DNA of 6,906 nucleotides from an uncultured Eubacterium sp. (GTDB taxonomy: Bacteria > Bacillota > Clostridia > Lachnospirales > Lachnospiraceae). The position numbers were made by a program, and so were the translations under genes. This document shows, piece by piece, positions 1 through 6,879 of this stretch. Each line of letters starts with the position of its first letter. The stretch's first letter is position 1. The DNA lies in NCBI GenBank assembly GCA_910579075.1, contig CAJTSV010000150.1, positions 1 to 6,906 of the forward strand. The letters are read 5' to 3'. The notes under the pieces are model-generated. The model worked only from the letters and a program-made list of their open reading frames with translations. It had not been told where the DNA came from and did no database searches.

Positions 1-580
1 CCGCCTCATTTTTTGATTCTGCGGCACTGTACGGCCTGCCCTTTGTGTCTGAACCACATGTTCCTGCCGCGCCAGCAGGCCCCTGCCGCGGATTCATATC
101 CACATGCAGCAGCGGATAAAACTTCCCGCCTTCCAGCACCAGTTCTTCTTTATCTATATACATATTATGTTCACGCAGCCACCTGCGTACCTTTGCTATG
201 TCAGACTGGGGCCCGAGCACCAGTTCCTGAAAGCTTTGCAGCTTTTCTCCCGCATTCTCCAGCACATGCAGGATTGTCAGCCCGCCCATGCCGACGGCAG
301 CTGCGCATTCTGCTTCGCCCGGCGTCAGTTCTCTCAGGCCGTCTGAGAGCCTTGTCCGAATGCTCCCCTGCAGCCCCGCTTCCCGGATATGCTCCCTTGC
401 GCGTTCCAGCGGCCCTTCCCGGATATCCATGGCCACAGCACCTGGACACCTGCCGCTCTGCACCAGATAAATCACCAGAAAGCCATGATCTGTGCCCACA
501 TCTGCCACCCGGTTTCCGGCTGTTACCAAATCAGCGGCAGCCTGAAGCCGCATCGATAATTTTCTCACAAATTCCTGCAT
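1..580 (-). CDS. trmK: tRNA (adenine(22)-N(1))-methyltransferase TrmK, 3'-truncated by window edge
   Basis: The family uses S-adenosylmethionine to methylate N1 of adenine 22 in the D-loop region of bacterial tRNAs, in the cytoplasm. The ATG is at 580-578, and 193 codons are visible before the left edge; family members are usually about 230-240 residues, so the C-terminal helical part is missing. I see the N-terminal RLQAAADLV segment (residues 11-19), the SAM-binding motif ADVGTDHG (26-33) followed by IYL, the second-strand acid in MDIREGPL (51-58), the VGMGG motif (96-100) and a GGKFY stretch (151-155), all in TrmK order. The start is supported by AGGGAG at 592-587, six bases upstream. The gene begins 19 bases after the rpoD stop, so it is very probably cotranscribed. 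Oddities are VGMGG and LGPQ where the Bacillus protein, as I recall it, has AGMGG and LQP, and a Gly/Ala-rich stretch around 163-182. Identification is by motif and context, and I am fairly sure of it. Confidence 0.88.
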   Translation of the reverse strand, partial: MQEFVRKLSMRLQAAADLVTAGNRVADVGTDHGFLVIYLVQSGRCPGAVAMDIREGPLERAREHIREAGLQGSIRTRLSDGLRELTPGEAECAAAVGMGGLTILHVLENAGEKLQSFQELVLGPQSDIAKVRRWLREHNMYIDKEELVLEGGKFYPLLHVDMNPRQGPAGAAGTCGSDTKGRPYSAAESKNEA

Positions 581-599
581 CCGTCACTCCCTGTCCGGA

Positions 600-1892
600 T
601 TACTCCAGGTAATCCTTCAGCTTGCGGCTCCTGCTTGGATGGCGCAGCTTGCGCAGTGCCTTGGCTTCTATCTGGCGGATGCGCTCCCTTGTAACGTTAA
701 ATTCCTTGCCAACTTCTTCCAGCGTCCTGGCCCTGCCGTCTTCCAGCCCAAAACGCAGGGTCAGCACCTTCTGCTCGCGTTCCGTCAGCGTTCCGAGCAC
801 TTCCCCGAGCTGTTCTTTTAAGAGTGTAAAAGCTGCTGCATCTGCCGGCACCGGCACATTATCGTCCTGGATAAAATCCCCCAGATGGGAATCTTCTTCT
901 TCCCCGATTGGCGTTTCCAGCGAAACCGGCTCCTGTGAAATTTTTAAAATTTCGCGCACGCGTTCGACCGGCATATTCATCTGTACGGCGATTTCTTCCG
1001 GAGTCGGTTCACGCCCCAGCTCCTGCAAAAGCTGCCTGGAGACGCGTATCAGCTTGTTAATCGTCTCCACCATATGCACCGGAATGCGGATTGTCCTGGC
1101 CTGGTCTGCAATCGCCCTTGTAATCGCCTGGCGGATCCACCAGGTCGCGTAGGTTGAAAACTTATACCCTTTGCGGTAGTCAAACTTTTCCACCGCCTTT
1201 ATCAGTCCCAGGTTTCCTTCCTGTATCAGGTCCAGGAAAAGCATGCCGCGCCCGACATACCGCTTTGCAATGCTGACAACAAGACGCAGGTTCGCCTCGG
1301 CGAGCCGCTTTTTGGCATCCTCGCCGTAATCCTGTTCCAACAGCAGCTTGTTGATTTCCTGATTGTAATCTGCCCGTTCTTCATCCGATTCTGCTTTTTC
1401 CCTGCGGCCACGTAAAATAATGATTTTTTCATGTGCAACCATGCCGTTTTCCATTTTCTGCGCAAGGTCGATTTCTTCCTCTGCACTCAGCAGCGGAACC
1501 TTGCCGATTTCCTTTAAATACATGCGTACCGGGTCTTCGATGCTCACGCCGTCCGGGACAGTCAGGTCGATGTTTTCGACCTCGACATCATCGTCTTCGA
1601 TTAAAAGGTCTGCGTCGTCATCGTCATCGGATATGCGCAGCACGTCCACATTATGGATTTCCAGATATTCCAGCACATTTTCCAGCTGTTCCACGGACAG
1701 GCACATGCTCTGGAATGCATCACTGATTTCCTGATATTCCAGCATATTTTTTTTCTTCTTTGCCCGCTCCACGAGAGTGTTTAAAATCTCCAGGAATTTC
1801 TGCTGGTCAAACACTGGACGTTCCGGCGTGCCAGCCTCCTTCGCCCGGTCCTTTTTTTTCATTGTCTTTTTGTTTTCTTCCATTCTCGCCAT
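600..1892 (-). CDS. rpoD: RNA polymerase primary sigma factor (sigma-70/SigA)
   Basis: This is the housekeeping sigma factor that directs RNA polymerase to -35/-10 promoters. At 430 residues it has a size usual for Firmicute SigA, and all conserved regions are present. They are region 1.1 (about 28-87), a highly acidic linker (89-105, mostly Asp/Glu), region 1.2 (DPVRMYLKEIGKVPLL, about 120-135), region 2 (about 195-280, including FLDLIQEGNLGLIKAVEKFD and YKFSTYATWWIRQAI, the -10 recognition and melting surface), region 3 (about 281-345) and region 4 (about 357-430). Region 4 ends in the helix-turn-helix VTRERIRQIEAKALRKLRH, which contacts the -35 element. The ATG at 1892 is preceded by AGAGAGGA with an 8-base spacer; the Met at residue 4 lacks an equally placed site. 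The N-terminus is unusually Lys-rich. The gene lies 61 bases after dnaG and 19 before trmK, with no terminator between them, in the classic primase–sigma arrangement. I see no convincing internal promoter in the upstream gap. Confidence 0.98.
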   Translation of the reverse strand: MARMEENKKTMKKKDRAKEAGTPERPVFDQQKFLEILNTLVERAKKKKNMLEYQEISDAFQSMCLSVEQLENVLEYLEIHNVDVLRISDDDDDADLLIEDDDVEVENIDLTVPDGVSIEDPVRMYLKEIGKVPLLSAEEEIDLAQKMENGMVAHEKIIILRGRREKAESDEERADYNQEINKLLLEQDYGEDAKKRLAEANLRLVVSIAKRYVGRGMLFLDLIQEGNLGLIKAVEKFDYRKGYKFSTYATWWIRQAITRAIADQARTIRIPVHMVETINKLIRVSRQLLQELGREPTPEEIAVQMNMPVERVREILKISQEPVSLETPIGEEEDSHLGDFIQDDNVPVPADAAAFTLLKEQLGEVLGTLTEREQKVLTLRFGLEDGRARTLEEVGKEFNVTRERIRQIEAKALRKLRHPSRSRKLKDYLE

Positions 1893-1953
1893 TTAATTCA
1901 TCCTCTCTTGGTTTCACATGCTTATCTGATACCAGTAAATTCAGTAAAAATCC

Positions 1954-3738
1954 TTATTTCTGTATAAATTCCTTCCGCCGCAGCTCCTCCAGCATTTTTT
2001 TCTCCCTCAGTATCTGTGTAAAACGCTCCTGCATGCCCTGCGGGTCATGATTTTCACTCAGCTGCTGCAGCCGGTGTTCTTTTAATTTTAAAACCATATC
2101 CTTTAATGCCGCCGCACGCTGTGCATCCGTGCGGATATCCTGTATTGTCTCATGAAAAGCCGACACAATCCCGCGCTGGTCTTCCAGGTCTTCAAAATGC
2201 CCCGGAATCTGCGCCAGATTTACCTGTCCCGATTCCAGCTGCGCAAACAGTGCCGACGCCGCAAGCCTGCAGATTTCGTCCGGGAAATCGTCTGGCGTAA
2301 TGTATTCCCGCACCAGGGCATACAGGCCGGGTTCTTCGCCAAGCCATGTCAGCAGCAGCTTCTGGGCTTTTTTGATGCCGTCTTCCTTATGCATTCTCTG
2401 TTTCCTGACTCCCTGCTTAAGCGGCTCTGTCCTTCTGGCCAGTCCCGCCTGGCCCGCAGCCTGTGCCACAAGCCGGCGCAGGTTTTCAAATCCCGTCTGG
2501 TATTTTTCCGCAACTGCCTCTATATAATTATTGCGCTCAATCTCCTCTGGAAATTCGAGTAATTTTCTGGCAGCTTCCTTATAAAATGCCGTCTTACCCT
2601 GCGGGTCCTTCATATCATAATTCTGCTCCAAAATACGGATTTCAAACATAAAACTGTTTTCCGCCTGCCCGATGCGCTGCTCAAAAGCTTCGGCACCAAG
2701 TGCCTTGATAAATTCATCCGGATCCTTGTACGGCTTCATGCTGATAACCTTTGCGGTAATCCCGGCTTCCTTCAATATCGGAATTGCCCGCAGCGCTGCC
2801 TTGACTCCGGCCCCGTCGCTGTCAAATGTCAGATACGCTTCTTTTGCATAGCGCTTTAGCAGGCCCGCATGGCCGCTTGTAAATGCCGTTCCAAGCGACG
2901 CTGCCGCATTGTCAAACCCGGCCTGGTGCAGCGCGATAACATCCATATAGCCCTCGCAGAGCAGTATCTGCGGCCGCCTGGACTGCCTTGCGAGGTTGAG
3001 CCCGTACAAGTTCCTGCTTTTGTCGAATATTTTCGTTTCCGGGGAATTCAAATATTTCGGCTCGCCTTCCCCCATAACCCTGCCGCCGAATCCGATGATT
3101 TTATGATGCACATTCATAATCGGAAACATCGCACGGTTCCAGAATTTATCATGCGCGCCGCGTTTTTCATCTATGGTAATCAGGCCGGAATCCCGAAGCA
3201 GCCTGTCATCATAGCCTTTTGCGCGCAGATAGCGGTACAGGTCATCGCTGTATTTATCGGAATAACCCAGGCCGAATTTTTTCATCGTTTCGTCTGAAAG
3301 CTCCCTGGAACGGAAATACTGCATGGCATGCGCACCGCGCTCACTGCGCAGCAGCATGTAGTAATATTTCCCCGCCTCGCGGTTTATTTCCAAAAGCCTG
3401 CCGCGGTAATCGGATTCCCGTTTTTCCTGTTCGGACAGCTCATGCTCCGGCAGCCGGATTCCTGCACGCCCCGCTAAATATTCCATGGCTTCCTGAAACG
3501 TGTAATTTTCATATTCCATTAAAAACCCGAATACATCTCCCCCGGCCCCGCACCCAAAGCAGTGGTACATCTGCTTTGCCTGCGATACGTGAAACGAGCC
3601 GGATTTTTCATTGTGGAACGGGCACAGCCCGAAATACCCGCTGCCCCTTTTCTGCAGCCTTACATATCCAGATATGACATCCACAATGTCATTCGCAGAA
3701 CGCACTTCTTCTTTGATTTCGTCTGAATAAAACGGCAT
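1954..3738 (-). CDS. dnaG: DNA primase
   Basis: DnaG makes the short RNA primers for leading-strand initiation and for each Okazaki fragment, working with the replicative helicase at the fork. The 594-residue length is typical. The N-terminal zinc ribbon has Cys39, His42, Cys60 and Cys63 (CPFH, then HCFGCGAGGD). The catalytic core follows, with FGGR (217-220) and EPKYLNSPET (226-235). The TOPRIM metal-binding set is Glu262 in CEGYMDV, Asp306 and Asp308 in DSDGAG, and Asp339 and Asp341 in KDPDEF. The last 150 or so residues are the less conserved helicase-interaction domain. The ATG at 3738 follows AAAAGGAG with a 7-base spacer, the strongest ribosome binding site here. It sits 64 bases after dgt and 61 before rpoD, on the same strand. 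One departure is KSGSF (45-49) in the zinc domain, where the usual primase motif reads K-T/S-P-S-F. Confidence 0.98.
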   Translation of the reverse strand: MPFYSDEIKEEVRSANDIVDVISGYVRLQKRGSGYFGLCPFHNEKSGSFHVSQAKQMYHCFGCGAGGDVFGFLMEYENYTFQEAMEYLAGRAGIRLPEHELSEQEKRESDYRGRLLEINREAGKYYYMLLRSERGAHAMQYFRSRELSDETMKKFGLGYSDKYSDDLYRYLRAKGYDDRLLRDSGLITIDEKRGAHDKFWNRAMFPIMNVHHKIIGFGGRVMGEGEPKYLNSPETKIFDKSRNLYGLNLARQSRRPQILLCEGYMDVIALHQAGFDNAAASLGTAFTSGHAGLLKRYAKEAYLTFDSDGAGVKAALRAIPILKEAGITAKVISMKPYKDPDEFIKALGAEAFEQRIGQAENSFMFEIRILEQNYDMKDPQGKTAFYKEAARKLLEFPEEIERNNYIEAVAEKYQTGFENLRRLVAQAAGQAGLARRTEPLKQGVRKQRMHKEDGIKKAQKLLLTWLGEEPGLYALVREYITPDDFPDEICRLAASALFAQLESGQVNLAQIPGHFEDLEDQRGIVSAFHETIQDIRTDAQRAAALKDMVLKLKEHRLQQLSENHDPQGMQERFTQILREKKMLEELRRKEFIQK

Positions 3739-3802
3739 TGCCTGACTCCTTTTCTGTTTCGAAAGCTTTTATCTGTTTCTTTTACAGCGTGCGGCCTGCG
3801 CA

Positions 3803-4807
3803 TCAGGTCTGCCATTGCAGCGGCACGTAATATTCGTTAAATTTTGCAATGGCGTACTGGTCTGTCATGCCCGCAATGTAATCACAGACTGCACGGTCTT
3901 TGTTTTCTCCTTTGTCAATCATGTCTGTATACTGGTACGGCATCTGTTCCGGACGTTTCATATAATAGACAAACAGGCGCTCGAGCAGTTCTTCCGCTTT
4001 CTTTTCCTCACGCTTTGCAACCGGGTTGTGGTACAGGTTTTTAAACATATACTGCCGCAGCCCCTTCATGGCGTGCTCCACATCGGGCGACATGCAGATT
4101 TCATTTTTCCCCATGCTGCTTGTAATGATATTATGTATTAAAGTATTTAAACGCATACGCACGCCCGTTCCCAAAACCTCCTGGTATTCCTTCGGAATAT
4201 CTTCCTCGCACAGGATTCCGGCCCGTACCGCATCATCCACATCGTGGTTGATATATGCAATTTTATCAGAAAGACGGACAATCTGTCCTTCCAGCGTTGC
4301 CGGCATGCTTGTCATCTGGTGGTTTAAAATCCCGTCCCGCACTTCCCAGGTCAGGTTCAGCCCCTTCCCATGCTTTTCCAGCTTTTCCACAATGCGCACG
4401 CTCTGCTCGTTATGGCGGAAACCGCCTTCGCACAGGCTGTTCAGCATAAATTCCCCCGCATGGCCAAACGGCGTATGCCCCAGGTCATGCCCGAGCGAAA
4501 CCGCCTCTGCCAGGTCTTCGTTCAGACGCAGCGCTTTTGCAATCGTGCGGGCATTCTGCGACACTTCCAGTGTATGCGACATGCGTGTCCGGTAATGGTC
4601 GCCTTTTGGCGTCAAAAACACCTGTGTTTTATTTTTGAGCCGCCGGAATGCCCTGCTGTGCAGAATCCGGTCCCTGTCCCGCTGGTAAACAGGCCGGATA
4701 TCGCACGGTTCCTCTGTGCGCTCCCTGCCCCTGGACTCGTCACTGAATGACGCATAGGGGCTTAAAAGCACATGTTCCCTCTGTTCCATTTCTTCACGTA
4801 TCGTCAT
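3803..4807 (-). CDS. dgt: dGTPase-like HD-domain deoxynucleotide triphosphohydrolase
   Basis: The family cleaves dGTP or other dNTPs to the deoxynucleoside plus tripolyphosphate, tuning nucleotide pools for replication. The HD-domain residues are all present: His78 (SHTLEV), His107-Asp108 (GHDLGH), further His111 and His116, and the distal Asp181 (LSDKIAYINHD). The upstream signature HSRAFRRLKNKTQVF (50-64) is typical of the dGTPase family, as is FRHNEQSVRIVEKLE (130-144). I place the start at the ATG at 4807, giving 334 residues, because AAGGGG lies 9 bases upstream; the reading frame also extends ten codons further to a TTG at 4837, but that has no ribosome binding site. This is the first gene of the dgt–dnaG–rpoD–trmK operon, with a good promoter just upstream, which fits a role next to replication. 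The substrate (dGTP only, or several dNTPs) cannot be read from the sequence; many short Firmicute members differ from the longer E. coli Dgt. Confidence 0.93.
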   Translation of the reverse strand: MTIREEMEQREHVLLSPYASFSDESRGRERTEEPCDIRPVYQRDRDRILHSRAFRRLKNKTQVFLTPKGDHYRTRMSHTLEVSQNARTIAKALRLNEDLAEAVSLGHDLGHTPFGHAGEFMLNSLCEGGFRHNEQSVRIVEKLEKHGKGLNLTWEVRDGILNHQMTSMPATLEGQIVRLSDKIAYINHDVDDAVRAGILCEEDIPKEYQEVLGTGVRMRLNTLIHNIITSSMGKNEICMSPDVEHAMKGLRQYMFKNLYHNPVAKREEKKAEELLERLFVYYMKRPEQMPYQYTDMIDKGENKDRAVCDYIAGMTDQYAIAKFNEYYVPLQWQT

Positions 4808-4816
4808 GAAGAATTT

Positions 4817-4825
4817 CCCCTTCCT
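4817..4825 (-). promoter_or_regulatory. Ribosome binding site deciding the dgt start
   Basis: On the minus strand this reads AGGAAGGGG and is followed by a 9-base spacer and the ATG at 4807-4805. It lies inside the ten-codon extension to the TTG at 4837. That position favours the shorter 334-residue protein over a 344-residue one starting at TTG. Confidence 0.75.
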
Positions 4826-4849
4826 GTATAAATGCAAACTGCTTCCCTT

Positions 4850-4878
4850 ATTCTAAAAATTCTGTGTATTTCTGAAAA
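4850..4878 (-). promoter_or_regulatory. Predicted sigma-A promoter of the dgt–dnaG–rpoD–trmK operon
   Basis: On the minus strand a -35 box TTTTCA (4878-4873, four of six consensus bases) is separated by exactly 17 bases from a -10 box TAGAAT (4855-4850, five of six). Transcription would start near 4843, leaving a leader of about 36 bases before the dgt ATG. The match was made by eye in AT-rich sequence, where chance matches occur, but its spacing and position are what a real promoter would have. If correct, the operon for the primary sigma factor is itself read by that sigma factor. Confidence 0.6.
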
Positions 4879-4882
4879 ATCC

Positions 4883-4910
4883 TTTATTTTTTTCTTATTT
4901 TTTGTATAAT
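4883..4910 (+). promoter_or_regulatory. Predicted promoter of the membrane glycosyltransferase gene
   Basis: A perfect -10 hexamer TATAAT lies at 4905-4910, directly after a TTTG stretch. The -35 side is weak: TTTATT at 4883-4888 with a 16-base spacer is the best I see, inside a T-rich run. The start would be near 4917, leaving a leader of about 45 bases before the ATG at 4962. A second possible -10 box, TATCAT, lies at 4913-4918. The perfect -10 box in the right place makes promoter activity likely, but the exact -35 is uncertain. Confidence 0.5.
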
Positions 4911-4961
4911 CATATCATAAGAGCGGTTTTTCGCAAATAAAACCAGAACAGGAGCATTTCT

Positions 4962-6782
4962 ATGGCTGAATGGATACGCAGGCATCATAAAACCTTATTA
5001 TTCTTATTATTTTCCAGCGTGATTTTTTTATCCCGCATCTGGTATATCCGGGACTGCAACGCCCTTGCCATCCGCAATGACGAATACGGCTACTGGACCC
5101 ATGCAGCGCTGTTTACCGGGCATGACTGGTCGGATGTGTTCGCCGGCCATATGAACTGGTATTCCTATGGCTACAGCCTTGTGCTCGTGCCGCTGTTTTT
5201 GCTTTCGCACAGCCTGCACCTGATGTATAAGGCTGCCATCCTGCTAAACGGGCTGTTTGCCGTGCTGTCGTATGTACTGTGCATCTGCTGTGCCCGGATG
5301 CTGTTTCCAAAAATCAGCGGCTTTCTGCTGCTGGCTGCCAGCTTTATGTCCTGCATGTATTCTTCTTTTATCACGCAGGGCCCGATTGCATGGAGCGAGA
5401 CTTTTTTATATCTGCTTGTCTGGCTGCTGCTGTACCTGTTCCTGCGCTTTGAGCAAAAGCCCTGTGCCAGCCGCGCCCTGCTGTTAAGCGTGTGCATGGG
5501 TGCCTGCTATATTACGCACAACCGCACGATTGGCATTGTGACCGCTTATTTTTTGATTGTGCTGTTTCTGCTTTTTACCGAAGCCATTGACTGGAAGCTG
5601 TCCGCAGCGCTTTTGATACCGCTGCTTGTTATCCTGTTTTATAATGCAGATATCAAAACATATCTGTGTATTATGGAAGGATTCGGCTTGAAGGCCAAAA
5701 ACGGCCTGGGTGCACAGAAAGACCACCTGCTTTCTCTGCTGACCATCGAAGGCTGCTGGAACCTGCTGCGTTCGTTAAGCGGGCAGATGTGGAGCCTTGC
5801 AGCCGCAACCTTCGGGCTGCTTTACTGGGGGCTTTTGCACTGCGTCCGCCATCTTATCCATGCAGTACGTGCCGGAAAAGCCAGAAAGCATGTATCGTTT
5901 TACCTGTTTACGCTGCTTTCCTGTGCCGGAACATTCCTGGTTTCTGCTATCAGCCTGATTGACCCGGCTTCCATTACAAACCTGGAATCCGATACAGACC
6001 TGACTTACTTTATTTATACACGCTACGACGAATGCATCATTGGCATTCTGCTTTTGTGCGGCTTCCTGCATCTGGCATTCTGCCGCAAAGATTTGCGGTT
6101 TGTGCTGGAAACGGCGGGCCTGGCCTGTCTTTATGCCGCAGCCAGCGTTATTTTGTATTTTAACCTGCAAAGAATTGAAGACACCTGGCACTACCGCTCG
6201 TTCTGTGCTGCAGGGATTGGCTTTTACCGGCTGCTTTCCGAAGACTTTGCCATGTCCTGCTGCATCATCATCAGCGTGGCTGGATTTGCCATTATGCTGC
6301 TGCTTGTTTCTTTTTCCAGAAAACGGTTCTGGAAAGCGCGCATAGCCGGTGCATGCCTTTTTCTGACAGCTGTTTTCATCCCAACCGGACTGTATTCGGC
6401 AAAAATCGGCACCATTAACTCCCAGCTCGGCAAGGTATCATCCGGGAACCTGTCCATGTACGGCCTGTTAAAAGAGGTGGCTGGCAGCCACGAGGTTTAC
6501 TGTACGCTGGATGATACGAAAAATTACCGGATTGCTTATGAGCTGCAGGTGAATCTGATTGACACGCATGTCTATTCCATTACCATGGAAGACCTGCCTG
6601 TTACCGAAGAAGGATATTTTATCTGCTGCAGCAGCGGGGACCTGGACAGCTTTTGCGGGGATGATTATTATATGCTGACGCAGAGCCGGTATTATACAGT
6701 TATCGCAAAAGGCGACACACTGGCAGAAGAAGTATCTGCAAAGCTGGAACGCAGCCTTGTGAACCTGAACAGCCTGGAATGA
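4962..6782 (+). CDS. Polytopic membrane protein, probable GT-C-fold glycosyltransferase
   Basis: The 606-residue protein has about 12-14 hydrophobic helices between residues 11 and 478, then a soluble C-terminal domain of about 125 residues (480-606). The first helix (about 11-27) leads into a loop with the acidic pair Asp40-Glu41 (NDEYGYW). An Asp or Asp-Glu in the first external loop is the catalytic hallmark of GT-C transferases (PMT/ArnT/GT39-like), which move a sugar from a polyprenyl-phosphate donor to a surface acceptor outside the membrane. Other family-like features are THNRTIG (185-191) at a helix start, a YTRYDE segment (352-357) before a helix, and the C-terminal α/β-looking domain, which would face outside. 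The ATG at 4962 follows AGGAG with a 7-base spacer. The gene has its own divergent promoter and terminator, so it is probably monocistronic. No neighbour suggests the substrate; teichoic acid, capsule or glycoprotein modification are all possible. The protein is Cys-rich, with four Cys in the C-terminal domain (514, 555, 556, 565). The class is inferred from layout; it could also be an unrelated polytopic protein. Confidence 0.62.
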   Translation: MAEWIRRHHKTLLFLLFSSVIFLSRIWYIRDCNALAIRNDEYGYWTHAALFTGHDWSDVFAGHMNWYSYGYSLVLVPLFLLSHSLHLMYKAAILLNGLFAVLSYVLCICCARMLFPKISGFLLLAASFMSCMYSSFITQGPIAWSETFLYLLVWLLLYLFLRFEQKPCASRALLLSVCMGACYITHNRTIGIVTAYFLIVLFLLFTEAIDWKLSAALLIPLLVILFYNADIKTYLCIMEGFGLKAKNGLGAQKDHLLSLLTIEGCWNLLRSLSGQMWSLAAATFGLLYWGLLHCVRHLIHAVRAGKARKHVSFYLFTLLSCAGTFLVSAISLIDPASITNLESDTDLTYFIYTRYDECIIGILLLCGFLHLAFCRKDLRFVLETAGLACLYAAASVILYFNLQRIEDTWHYRSFCAAGIGFYRLLSEDFAMSCCIIISVAGFAIMLLLVSFSRKRFWKARIAGACLFLTAVFIPTGLYSAKIGTINSQLGKVSSGNLSMYGLLKEVAGSHEVYCTLDDTKNYRIAYELQVNLIDTHVYSITMEDLPVTEEGYFICCSSGDLDSFCGDDYYMLTQSRYYTVIAKGDTLAEEVSAKLERSLVNLNSLE

Positions 6783-6784
6783 AA

Positions 6785-6822
6785 TTTCGCGAAGCGGGCG
6801 GCATCCGGCCTGCTTTGCGGAA
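6785..6822. other. GC-rich stem-loop just after the glycosyltransferase stop codon
   Basis: The arms 6785-6799 and 6808-6822 pair over 15 positions, including three G-T pairs, around an 8-base loop; it begins two bases after the TGA. No T-run follows on the plus strand (it continues GAAAGAAAGGG), so it is not a standard intrinsic terminator. It may protect the mRNA 3' end from exonucleases, or be a decayed terminator backed up by the next hairpin. Confidence 0.5.
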
Positions 6823-6833
6823 AGAAAGGGATA

Positions 6834-6866
6834 AAAATAGGAACCCACCAACTGGGTTCCTATTTT
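6834..6866. terminator. Bidirectional intrinsic terminator between the glycosyltransferase gene and the tRNA
   Basis: A perfect 14-base inverted repeat (arms 6834-6847 and 6853-6866) surrounds the 5-base loop CCAAC. The stem core is AGGAACCCA/TGGGTTCCT, flanked by AAAAT on one side and ATTTT on the other, so either strand gives a GC-bearing hairpin with U-rich sequence at its 3' base. On the plus strand it ends the 4962-6782 transcript. On the minus strand it lies 13 bases beyond the tRNA 3' end. The U-tract is short (four T) and partly within the stem, but the symmetry and the location between convergent genes make the call strong. Confidence 0.85.
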
Positions 6867-6879
6867 AAAATTATGTGAG

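Noticed and set aside
13..612. 199-codon open frame on the plus strand
   Set aside because: It overlaps trmK on the opposite strand; the composition is Pro/Ala/Leu-rich with no recognisable motif, and trmK explains the region.
622..1152. 176-codon open frame on the plus strand opposite rpoD
   Set aside because: Ser/Arg-rich shadow of the conserved sigma regions 2-4, with no plausible domain of its own.
1928..1953. Repeated TTTACTG heptamers in the dnaG–rpoD gap, as a possible operator or internal promoter
   Set aside because: Two short AT-rich copies 9 bases apart are easily chance, and no convincing -10 box at proper spacing follows.
3754..3779. Two CTGTTTC copies in the dgt–dnaG gap
   Set aside because: Seven-base direct repeats in low-complexity sequence, with no pairing or known site.
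4026..4595. 189-codon open frame on the plus strand opposite dgt
   Set aside because: Shadow of the HD-domain gene; the minus-strand frame carries all catalytic motifs.
4808..4837. TTG start at 4837 extending Dgt by ten residues
   Set aside because: There is no ribosome binding site upstream of the TTG, whereas the ATG at 4807 has AAGGGG at 9 bases.
4925..4944. Small GGTTTT/AAAACC hairpin in the leader of the membrane-protein gene
   Set aside because: Only six mostly A-T pairs with an 8-base loop; too weak to call an attenuator or riboswitch.
5775..6191. 138-codon open frame on the minus strand inside the membrane-protein gene
   Set aside because: Antisense shadow; the plus frame is a continuous 606-codon gene with a good ribosome binding site and coherent membrane helices.
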